DNA from: Lachnospiraceae bacterium
Lineage (GTDB): Bacteria; Bacillota_A; Clostridia; Lachnospirales; Lachnospiraceae
Assembly: GCA_016281675.1 (NCBI GenBank)
Contig: JAEEJD010000056.1
Span: 1-5,964 of the forward strand
Direction: 5' to 3'
DNA: 5,964 bases
The position numbers and the translations under genes were made by a program. The notes beneath the pieces are model-generated. The model saw nothing but the letters and a program-made list of their open reading frames with translations. It searched no databases and had not been told where the DNA came from. Below are positions 1 to 4,458 of the stretch, in pieces. Position 1 is the first letter of the stretch. The number at the start of each line of letters is the position of its first letter.

Positions 1-678
1 ATAGAATTCCCTATGCGATACCTTGCTTTTGCGATAGTGTTCCTGGCGCTTCTCGGAGGGGACATGTTGCTGGGGTTATCGGAAATGATGTCGGAAAAGG
101 AGACGTCCGGGTGCGGTTCGGATAACGGACGACGCATTTTTAATGGTATCTGCGCGGTATTTGCCGTGATGTGCGTATTCAATGTCGCAAACCTTTGCTT
201 CTACACGACGGGCTTTGAGAAGAAAGCGAACTTTATGAGTGTAGAGGACCTCGGAAGATGGGATTACTATGCGATGGATTTCCAGCTCAAGAACACTTCG
301 GTGGATGATCTTGATCTTGGAGTCAAATATGAGGGACTTCTAAGTTTTGAGGTAGCCTCCCGCAACAGTAATGACTGGATGATAGCATGTGTGACCGGAC
401 CTGATTACGGGTGGGTCCAGTTTCCGGTGTTCGCATATCCTTACTATCAAGCGGAAGATGCCTCTGATCCTACGATGAAGTTTGAGATCCACGAGGGCGG
501 AAACCGCACAGTCGGCGTACTTCTTCCCGCAAACTATACGGGCATCCTTCATATGTACTGGAAAGAGCCCGTCTTCTGGAAGGTTATGGAGGTCATATCG
601 CTTGTAACGTTTGCGGCGTGTGTGATTTTTCTCGTAAGAGGGGGATCCGGTAAAAAGAGCGCGGCTAAAAGTTCTTGA
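1..678 (+). CDS. C-terminal part of a multi-pass membrane protein (possibly YfhO-like), 5' end outside window
   Basis: The reading frame is open to the first base of the window. The first ATG (13) has no ribosome binding site before it and already lies in a hydrophobic segment, so I treat this as the 3' end of a longer gene. Counting from that ATG, residues 1-21 and about 41-66 are hydrophobic and likely membrane-spanning. Residues about 70-185 form a polar, extracytoplasmic-looking domain, about 189-210 are a last membrane span, and the end is short and basic (RGGSGKKSAAKSS). A beta-rich C-terminal domain closing with a 'LPANYTG...YWKEP' stretch and a final helix resembles YfhO-type or other GT-C-like membrane proteins in Firmicutes; that family call is by resemblance only. 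No catalytic motif is visible in this part. Its stop codon overlaps the -35 box of the tRNA promoter that follows. Confidence 0.7.
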   Translation: MEFPMRYLAFAIVFLALLGGDMLLGLSEMMSEKETSGCGSDNGRRIFNGICAVFAVMCVFNVANLCFYTTGFEKKANFMSVEDLGRWDYYAMDFQLKNTSVDDLDLGVKYEGLLSFEVASRNSNDWMIACVTGPDYGWVQFPVFAYPYYQAEDASDPTMKFEIHEGGNRTVGVLLPANYTGILHMYWKEPVFWKVMEVISLVTFAACVIFLVRGGSGKKSAAKSS

Positions 679-703
679 CAACAACAGGCGTGGCTATTAT
701 AAT
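675..703 (+). promoter_or_regulatory. Consensus sigma-A-type promoter for the tRNA unit
   Basis: TTGACA (675-680), a 17-nt spacer, then TATAAT (698-703): a full match to the housekeeping consensus with optimal spacing. Transcription should start near 710, about 17 nt before tRNA-Val. The -35 box shares bases with the TGA stop (676-678) of the preceding membrane-protein gene. A perfect promoter is what one expects for stable RNA genes. Confidence 0.88.
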
Positions 704-709
704 TTCAAA

Positions 710-725
710 TGTTCTGCGAAGAACA
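710..725 (+). promoter_or_regulatory. Leader hairpin with GNRA-type loop before tRNA-Val
   Basis: TGTTCT (710-715) pairs with AGAACA (720-725) around a GCGA tetraloop (716-719). It sits between the predicted transcription start and the first tRNA base, so it would be the 5' end of the primary transcript and is removed by RNase P. A role in processing or stability is inference. Confidence 0.45.
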
Positions 726-726
726 G

Positions 727-799
727 GGGATCTTAGCTCAGCTGGGAGAGCATCTGCCTTACAAGCAGAGGGTCATAGGTTCGAGCCCTATAGGTCCCA
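727..799 (+). tRNA. tRNA-Val (anticodon UAC)
   Basis: This is a 73-nt cloverleaf. The acceptor stem GGGATCT (727-733) pairs with AGGTCCC (792-798), with one T-G wobble, and the discriminator base is A799. The anticodon stem TCTGC/GCAGA (753-757/765-769) encloses the loop CTTACAA with anticodon TAC at 760-762, which reads valine GUN codons. The T arm is ATAGG-TTCGAGC-CCTAT. No CCA is encoded, so the 3' CCA must be added by nucleotidyltransferase. It is the first gene of a two-tRNA transcript. Confidence 0.95.
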
Positions 800-804
800 T
801 ATAT

Positions 805-878
805 GGCGAGGTGGCTCAACTGGCTAGAGCGTCCGGTTCATACCCGGGAGGTTGAGAGTTCAAGTCTCTCCCTCGCTA
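805..878 (+). tRNA. tRNA-Met (anticodon CAU, elongator)
   Basis: This is a 74-nt cloverleaf. The acceptor stem GGCGAGG (805-811) pairs with CCTCGCT (871-877), starting with a G-U pair, and the discriminator base is A878. The anticodon stem TCCGG/CCGGG encloses the loop TTCATAC, anticodon CAT at 839-841. The T arm is GAGAG-TTCAAGT-CTCTC. The loop and the G1-U72 end match the Bacillus-type elongator tRNA-Met. They do not match the initiator form (unpaired position 1), and the tRNA-Ile2 (lysidine) loop usually reads CTCATAA, so elongator Met is preferred. No CCA is encoded. It follows tRNA-Val after 5 nt. Confidence 0.92.
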
Positions 879-880
879 TT

Positions 881-913
881 AACCCCGAAATCAATGGATT
901 TACGGGGTTTTTT
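881..913 (+). terminator. Rho-independent terminator of the tRNA unit
   Basis: AACCCCG (881-887) pairs with CGGGGTT (903-909). The stem continues with AAATC (888-892) against GATTT (897-901), with A902 bulged and an AATG loop. Six T residues run from 908 to 913. It lies 2 nt after the tRNA-Met discriminator base. Confidence 0.92.
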
Positions 914-924
914 ATTGTGCTTTT

Positions 925-967
925 ATATGTTAAGATATTCGCAGGTGGTAGCGGGTTCCCTTGATAG
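925..967 (+). repeat. Left arm of a three-block inverted repeat
   Basis: Three blocks recur in reverse complement at 1132-1175: ATATGTTA (925-932), GTGGTAGCG (945-953) and CCCTTGATAG (958-967). They are exact in both arms; only the spacers differ. The blocks cover the extended -10 region, the presumed first transcribed bases, and the 5' half of a leader hairpin of the small gene at 995. The arms are about 165 bp apart. Because they are inverted, the + and - transcripts start with nearly the same sequence. Confidence 0.85.
928..936 (+). promoter_or_regulatory. Extended -10 promoter for the small toxin-like gene
   Basis: TG-T-TAAGAT (928-936) is an extended -10 element; the hexamer matches TATAAT at four of six positions. 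At 17 nt spacing the -35 position falls on the T-run of the tRNA terminator (908-913), so -35 contact is poor and the TG extension would carry recognition. The start would be near 943, giving a leader of about 50 nt. It is weaker than the opposing promoter at 1164-1172, as expected where an antitoxin RNA must be in excess. Confidence 0.5.
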
Positions 968-994
968 AAATATTAAGGGAAGGGAGAAGCACCA
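944..994 (+). promoter_or_regulatory. Self-masking 5' leader of the toxin-like mRNA
   Basis: An 11-bp hairpin forms between 956-966 (TTCCCTTGATA) and 971-981 (TATTAAGGGAA), with one G-U pair and a GAAA tetraloop at 967-970. It is followed directly by the Shine-Dalgarno sequence GGGAG (982-986). Outside it, TGGT-A-GC (946-952) can pair with GCACCA (989-994), the six bases before the ATG, with one bulged A. Together these would hold the ribosome binding site in an internal loop. The structure was read by eye; the hairpin is strong, the outer pairing is weak and tentative. Confidence 0.55.
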
Positions 995-1099
995 ATGAAT
1001 GAAATAATGTTGATTATCATGATTGTTAATTGCGTTATAGATTTTGTTGGGCTTGTCCTCAAGATAATTGAGATAAGACAAGAAAAAAGCCGCTCCTAA
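995..1099 (+). CDS. Small hydrophobic peptide, candidate type I toxin
   Basis: This is a 34-codon frame, ATG at 995 and TAA at 1097-1099. The ribosome binding site GGGAG (982-986) sits 8 nt before the ATG. Residues 4-22 are almost wholly hydrophobic (IMLIIMIVNCVIDFVGLVL), followed by a charged tail, KIIEIRQEKSRS. One membrane helix plus a charged C-terminus is the usual build of type I toxins such as Fst, TxpA and holin-like toxins. The FVGLVL stretch recalls Fst, but I cannot assign a family. If it is a toxin it would act at the membrane. Context supports this: its own promoter, a structured leader, a stop codon inside a bidirectional terminator stem-loop, and a convergent antisense RNA. Two in-frame ATGs exist (995, 1007); the spacing favours the first. 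It could instead be a chance frame or a small membrane regulator. Confidence 0.6.
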   Translation: MNEIMLIIMIVNCVIDFVGLVLKIIEIRQEKSRS

Positions 1100-1157
1100 C
1101 CTTTGCACGGTGAGCGGCTTTGTTCCGTAAACTATCAAGGGTATCGCTACCACTTGT
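1083..1157 (-). ncRNA. Predicted antisense RNA, candidate type I antitoxin (~75 nt)
   Basis: On the minus strand an extended -10 promoter (TGTTATAAT, 1172-1164) predicts a start near 1157. The RNA would run through repeat blocks GTGGTAGCG and CCCTTGATAG and end at the hairpin plus T6 at 1083-1088, about 75 nt. It is fully complementary to the last codons and terminator of the toxin-like mRNA (1083 to about 1124). Its second block, CCCUUGAUA, can also pair over 9 bp (one G-U) with 971-979 just before the toxin ribosome binding site. Its first block can pair weakly with GCACCA before the ATG, in the correct antiparallel order. Existence and function are inferred from promoter, terminator and repeats only. 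Confidence 0.55.
1086..1124. terminator. Bidirectional terminator shared by toxin mRNA and antisense RNA
   Basis: AAAGCCGCTC (1086-1095) pairs perfectly with GAGCGGCTTT (1112-1121), 10 bp. The + strand continues TTTGTT; the - strand continues with six T residues (complement of 1083-1088). It is therefore a usable terminator on + and a better one on -. The stop codon of the small gene (1097-1099) lies in the loop side. Confidence 0.85.
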
Positions 1158-1175
1158 AAGAAGATTATAACATAT
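1132..1175 (-). repeat. Right arm of the three-block inverted repeat
   Basis: On the minus strand this arm reads ATATGTTA (1175-1168), GTGGTAGCG (1153-1145) and CCCTTGATAG (1141-1132), identical to the left-arm blocks at 925-967. The spacer between blocks two and three is ATA here and GGTT on the left. It carries the -10 region and 5' end of the predicted antisense RNA. Confidence 0.85.
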
Positions 1176-1191
1176 ATCGGTTAAAAAACAA
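1164..1191 (-). promoter_or_regulatory. Minus-strand promoter of the antisense RNA
   Basis: Read on the minus strand: TTGTTT (1191-1186), a 16-nt spacer, then TATAAT (1169-1164) preceded by TG-T (1172-1170). It is a perfect extended -10. The predicted start is near A1157, just ahead of the GTGGTAGCG repeat block. Confidence 0.65.
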
Positions 1192-1200
1192 GTCTAGGTT

Positions 1201-1229
1201 AAGACTCTCAACTGTGGTTGGGAGTTTTT
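1201..1229 (+). terminator. Second hairpin with T-run ahead of the operon
   Basis: ACTCTCAAC (1204-1212) pairs with GTTGGGAGT (1217-1225), with one U-G wobble and a TGTG loop; flanking AAG and TTT can extend it. Five T residues (1225-1229) follow. On the + strand it works as a terminator, probably a backup that insulates the operon from the small-gene module. Its descending arm also contains the best -35 candidate for the operon, so it may have a regulatory side. Confidence 0.65.
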
Positions 1230-1245
1230 AAAAATACAGTATACT
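1218..1245 (+). promoter_or_regulatory. Probable promoter of the hydrolase-cysE-nadE-ispF-cysS operon
   Basis: TTGGGA (1218-1223), a 16-nt spacer and TATACT (1240-1245) give four of six and five of six consensus matches. The start would be near 1252, leaving only about 18 nt before the ATG at 1270. The -35 box lies inside the 3' arm of the hairpin at 1201-1229. Confidence 0.45.
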
Positions 1246-1269
1246 TGTTTACACAGAGTGAAAATAGGC

Positions 1270-2376
1270 ATGGGTAATATTGTTGATTATATAGCTGAAT
1301 ACGGGGACAGAACGCTAGACGAGCTTCCCTTCGGAGAGGTCGATTCGCTGATACTCTCACAAGTTTCGTACCTGAAATTCGATAAGATATTAAATAAGGA
1401 CGATCGGGAGAGGAAGATGACGATAGGGGATCTTCCGAAAGATGACGCGTATGAGGAACTGTATGCCGATGCGAGATTTGAGAAGGTAAACAGGGAGCTT
1501 TTGACGGCCATGACAGGAAGCAGAAGATTCTCGGGAGTGACTCTTCATGACTATGTCAACATCGTTGATCCCAAGTGGGAGATCCAGTTTTCGGCGATAA
1601 CCTGCGTGTTTGAAAACGGTTTTGTATATGTGGCTTTCAGGGGAACGGATGAAACGCTAACAGGCTGGAAGGAAGATTTCAATATGGCGTTTATGACGCC
1701 GGTTCCCGCACAGACCAAAGCAGCACAGTATCTTAACATGGTCGCTTCGCATTTTGGCGGAAACTTTACCGTCGGAGGTCATTCGAAGGGCGGAAATCTG
1801 TCGGTCTACTCATCCATGATGTGCGAACCATCCGTCCAAGACAGGATAACCGATATATATTCTCACGACGGTCCGGGATTTGCCGAGGGGGTTCTCGGAA
1901 GCAGCGAATTTGACCGGATCAAAGACCGTATAAGAAAGACCGTCCCGGGATCGTCGGTGGTCGGAATGGTACTGCAGACGCAGGAAAACTATGAGGTGGT
2001 CAGATCCCGCAATATCGGTCTTCTTCAACACAATCCGTTCAACTGGGTGGTCGACGGAGTATCGTTTAAGAAAGAAGCCAATATAAACATGTATACGTAT
2101 GTTAAGGATGCATCGGTGAACCGCTGGATAGCGGGCATGAGCAATGAAAAGAGACAGGAATTTGTTGAGGCTCTGTTTGAGATACTGCGCGGTTCCGGAG
2201 TCGATGACCTTAATGACCTTAAAGATGAGCCCTTTGCTGCCGGAAAGGGGATACTGGATACTTTCCAGAACATGGATGATGAGGAGAAAGAGTTACTTGT
2301 CGGAGTCGTAAAAGACATCGCAAATGCTGCGAAAGATACCATAAAAGGTTTTATTAAAGGTGATTTCGGGTTATAA
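1270..2376 (+). CDS. Mbeg1-like (DUF2974) alpha/beta-hydrolase family protein
   Basis: This 368-residue protein of the DUF2974/Mbeg1-like family has a lipase-type fold and no established physiological substrate. The nucleophile elbow GHSKGG is visible with Ser172. An upstream FRGTDET...GWKEDFN stretch resembles class 3 lipases, and HDGPG follows with Asp200 as a possible acid residue. No signal peptide is seen, so it is probably cytoplasmic. I chose ATG 1270 because the family usually begins close to the '[10 protein letters not shown]' segment. A GTG at 1258 would add four residues but has no ribosome binding site and lies 6 nt from the predicted transcription start. The site before 1270 is also weak. 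It is first in the operon, with cysE 8 nt downstream; whether its role relates to the housekeeping genes behind it is unknown. Confidence 0.85.
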   Translation: MGNIVDYIAEYGDRTLDELPFGEVDSLILSQVSYLKFDKILNKDDRERKMTIGDLPKDDAYEELYADARFEKVNRELLTAMTGSRRFSGVTLHDYVNIVDPKWEIQFSAITCVFENGFVYVAFRGTDETLTGWKEDFNMAFMTPVPAQTKAAQYLNMVASHFGGNFTVGGHSKGGNLSVYSSMMCEPSVQDRITDIYSHDGPGFAEGVLGSSEFDRIKDRIRKTVPGSSVVGMVLQTQENYEVVRSRNIGLLQHNPFNWVVDGVSFKKEANINMYTYVKDASVNRWIAGMSNEKRQEFVEALFEILRGSGVDDLNDLKDEPFAAGKGILDTFQNMDDEEKELLVGVVKDIANAAKDTIKGFIKGDFGL

Positions 2377-2377
2377 T
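2372..2377 (+). promoter_or_regulatory. Possible internal -10 box just before cysE
   Basis: A perfect TATAAT overlaps the stop codon of the hydrolase gene and ends 7 nt before the cysE ATG, so an RNA starting here would have almost no leader. The -35 region (TTTATT, 2350-2355) is poor. cysE lacks a recognisable Shine-Dalgarno sequence, which fits either leaderless start or translational coupling. It may be chance. Confidence 0.25.
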
Positions 2378-2384
2378 ATACGTC

Positions 2385-3059
2385 ATGGGTTTCATAAAAA
2401 GGATCAAAAACGAGATATCGATCGTCAAAGAGCGTGATCCGGCAATACATTCGCCTTGGGAAGTGTTCCTGTATCCGTCGTTCAAGGTAATGCTTCACTA
2501 TCGTCTGGCGCATAAGCTGTACCTGAAGAAGCATTATTTCCTTGCAAGATGGGTTTCACAGCGCGGCGCGAGAAAGACCGGCATTGAAATACATCCCGGT
2601 GCCACGATAGGGGACGGTTTCTTCATCGATCACGGTATCGGAGTGATAATCGGCGAGACGACCGAGATAGGAGATAATGTCACGCTCTATCAGGGTGTCA
2701 CGCTCGGAGGTACCGGTAAAGAGACCGGAAAGCGTCATCCGACCATATGCGATAACGTCATGATATCGGCCGGAGCAAAGGTACTCGGGTCGTTCACGAT
2801 AGGTGAGAATTCCAAGATCGGTGCCGGATCGGTAGTTCTGGAGGAGGTTCCTCCGAACTCAACCGTTGTAGGTGTGCCGGGACATGTTATAAAGCGCGGA
2901 GATACCTCGATACCGAGAGAGACGCTCGATCAGACCGATCTTCCGGATCCGGTTCAGGAAGATATCACGCTTCTCAAGAAAGAGAACACCGAACTTACGA
3001 GCAGACTGCTCTCGCTTGAGGACGAGGTGAAACGGCTTAAAAAGCAGGACAGATCATAG
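2385..3059 (+). CDS. cysE: Serine O-acetyltransferase
   Basis: Transfers acetyl from acetyl-CoA to L-serine, giving O-acetylserine for cysteine synthesis in the cytoplasm. It is the short 224-residue form: an N-terminal helical part (1-65), then a left-handed beta-helix (about 66-170) of hexapeptide repeats ([16 protein letters not shown]...). It has the DHGIG motif (Asp82, His83), the IGETTEIGD turn, VTLGGTG, RHP with His118, and the closing [12 protein letters not shown]...[10 protein letters not shown]. Residues about 188-222 look like a coiled coil (heptad leucines in [20 protein letters not shown]). The C-terminus is KKQDRS and lacks the terminal isoleucine that E. coli CysE inserts into CysK. 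There is no clear ribosome binding site; the preceding gene ends 8 nt upstream. The function call is very secure. Confidence 0.96.
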   Translation: MGFIKRIKNEISIVKERDPAIHSPWEVFLYPSFKVMLHYRLAHKLYLKKHYFLARWVSQRGARKTGIEIHPGATIGDGFFIDHGIGVIIGETTEIGDNVTLYQGVTLGGTGKETGKRHPTICDNVMISAGAKVLGSFTIGENSKIGAGSVVLEEVPPNSTVVGVPGHVIKRGDTSIPRETLDQTDLPDPVQEDITLLKKENTELTSRLLSLEDEVKRLKKQDRS

Positions 3060-3077
3060 CATCGTAAGGGAGCCCCT

Positions 3078-3818
3078 ATGTTTGATGCCGAAAAAGTAAA
3101 AGACGAATGCGTAAAATGGATACGTGATTTCTTCGAGGAGAACGGGAAAGGATGCAATGCCGTGCTAGGGATATCCGGTGGCAAGGATTCTTCTGTTTCC
3201 GCGGCTCTTTGCGCCGAGGCGCTCGGCAAAGACCGTGTGATCGGGGTCCTCATGCCGAACCGCGAGCAGGCGGATATCGATATGGCGCATCTTTTGTGCG
3301 ATCACCTCGGGATCAGGAAATACGTCATAAACGTCGGAGATGCGATCGACGGTGTTAAGAATGCGGTACCTTTTGAACTGTCGCAGCAAAGCGTCATCAA
3401 TCTTCCGCCGCGTATCAGAATGGCCACATTATATGCGGTTTCACAGAGCATGAACGGAAGAGTCGTAAACACCTGTAACCTGTCCGAGGACTGGGTAGGG
3501 TATGCTACGAGGTACGGAGACGCGGCGGGTGATTTTTCCCCTCTGTCGCATCTGACGGTGCAGGAAGTAAAGGCGATCGGAAGAGTGCTCGGACTTCCCG
3601 ATGTGCTCGTTGACAAGCCGCCGATCGACGGTCTGTGCGGCAGGACGGATGAGGATAATCTCGGGTTTACATACACCGTTCTTGACAGGTATATAAGGAC
3701 GGGCGAGATCGACGATCTTGAAACGAAGGAGATCATCGACCGAAAGCATAAGGCAAATGTGTTCAAATTAAAGCCGATGCCGGGATTCGATCCCTGTATA
3801 GAGATAAAGGCTGAATAA
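3078..3818 (+). CDS. nadE: NAD(+) synthase, ammonia-dependent type
   Basis: Catalyses the last step of NAD synthesis: ATP-dependent amidation of nicotinate adenine dinucleotide via an adenylyl intermediate. The 246 residues comprise only the synthetase domain; the N-terminal nitrilase-like glutaminase of long NadE forms is absent, so ammonia is the likely nitrogen donor. It has the PP-loop SGGKDSS (33-39), then [52 protein letters not shown], and a [21 protein letters not shown] segment that matches the usual 'KPPSADL...Q.DE...G..Y' NadE region, followed by [12 protein letters not shown]. The ribosome binding site is AAGGGAG, 5 nt before ATG 3078. It is 18 nt after cysE and 10 nt before ispF. 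Confidence 0.95.
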   Translation: MFDAEKVKDECVKWIRDFFEENGKGCNAVLGISGGKDSSVSAALCAEALGKDRVIGVLMPNREQADIDMAHLLCDHLGIRKYVINVGDAIDGVKNAVPFELSQQSVINLPPRIRMATLYAVSQSMNGRVVNTCNLSEDWVGYATRYGDAAGDFSPLSHLTVQEVKAIGRVLGLPDVLVDKPPIDGLCGRTDEDNLGFTYTVLDRYIRTGEIDDLETKEIIDRKHKANVFKLKPMPGFDPCIEIKAE

Positions 3819-3828
3819 GGAAAATCAT

Positions 3829-4458
3829 ATGAGGATTGGAACGGGTTATGACGTGCACCGCCTGGGGCCGGACAGAAAGCTTGTGATCGGCGGTGTCGAG
3901 ATACCATATGAACTTGGTCTTGAGGGACATTCGGATGCGGATGTCCTGCTTCATGCGATAATGGATGCGCTTCTCGGGGCGGCGGCCCTCGGCGATATCG
4001 GAAAGCATTTTCCGGATACGGACGAGCGCTACCGCGGGATCTCATCGCTGAAACTTCTGGCTGTTACGGCGGATCTTATAGCGGAAAATCACTATATCAT
4101 CGAGAATATCGATACAACGATAATCGCACAGAAGCCGAAGATGAGACCGTACATCGATGCGATGCGCGAAAACATCGCAAAGACGCTCGGGATAGAACTG
4201 TCCCAGGTCAACGTTAAGGCAACGACCGAGGAGGGACTCGGATTTACCGGAAGCGGTGAAGGGATTAGTTCGCAGGCCGTCTGTCTTCTCTCATCGGTCG
4301 ATGATCTGACGGATAATGCGAGCATGGTGTATGACAGCACAAGATCCTGTGATTCGTGTCCGGGATGCTCCGTCGTCTCAAAAGACGCCGGCAAGAATAA
4401 GAAAAAAAAGCAACAGAAAAAGAAGAAAAAAACAAAGAAAGCGGGATCATCAAAATGA
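3829..4458 (+). CDS. ispF: 2-C-methyl-D-erythritol 2,4-cyclodiphosphate synthase with unusual lysine-rich tail
   Basis: Cyclises CDP-methylerythritol 2-phosphate to MEcPP in the non-mevalonate isoprenoid pathway; the family acts as a trimer with a metal site. The metal ligands Asp8, His10 and His42 lie in GTGYDVH and [29 protein letters not shown] and the [11 protein letters not shown] signature (131-141) follow. The family normally ends near residue 157 (here QAVCLLSS, 149-156). This protein runs on to 209 with an extra tail: an acidic/polar linker, CDSCPGC (Cys174, 177, 180), then a 22-residue end with 13 lysines. The catalytic core is intact, so activity is expected. The ribosome binding site AAGGAAA precedes ATG 3829. 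The stop TGA overlaps the cysS ATG (ATGA, 4455-4458), so translational coupling is likely. Confidence 0.95.
   Translation: MRIGTGYDVHRLGPDRKLVIGGVEIPYELGLEGHSDADVLLHAIMDALLGAAALGDIGKHFPDTDERYRGISSLKLLAVTADLIAENHYIIENIDTTIIAQKPKMRPYIDAMRENIAKTLGIELSQVNVKATTEEGLGFTGSGEGISSQAVCLLSSVDDLTDNASMVYDSTRSCDSCPGCSVVSKDAGKNKKKKQQKKKKKTKKAGSSK
4402..4410 (+). other. A8G run with dnaX-like slippery heptamer in the ispF tail
   Basis: Eight A residues and a G are read as AAA AAA AAG in the ispF frame, which includes the A_AAA_AAG heptamer (4404-4410) known from dnaX -1 frameshifting. The -1 frame is the cysS frame and has no stop from 4401 to the cysS ATG at 4455. There is no strong upstream Shine-Dalgarno enhancer or obvious downstream hairpin, so efficient frameshifting is not established. 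Confidence 0.35.

Noticed and set aside
923..1153. Minus-strand open frame (76 codons) across the small-gene module
   Set aside because: It would start with GTG about 4 nt from the predicted RNA 5' end, without a ribosome binding site, and runs through the antisense terminator; the antisense RNA is better explained as non-coding.
925..1175. Inverted repeat taken as the ends of a small non-autonomous transposon
   Set aside because: No flanking target-site duplication was found, and the repeat blocks coincide with promoter and RNA 5' elements, which explains them better. Not fully excluded.
861..1195. CAAGTCT in the tRNA-Met T arm (861-867) and again at 1189-1195 as a possible attachment-site duplication
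   Set aside because: Only 7 bp match, no integrase, and the intervening sequence is explained by the small-gene module; consistent with chance.
1176..1269. Riboswitch or T-box leader before the cysE/cysS operon
   Set aside because: The leader after the predicted start is about 18 nt and no T-box or specifier-like sequence is visible.
2025..2534. Minus-strand open frame (169 codons) opposite the hydrolase/cysE junction
   Set aside because: Serine/phenylalanine-rich low-quality translation with no domain; antisense to a clear cysE start.
3302..4045. Long minus-strand open frame (247 codons) opposite nadE and ispF
   Set aside because: It is antisense to two genes with full family motifs, has no recognisable protein features, and spans their junction; it is a shadow of their codon bias.
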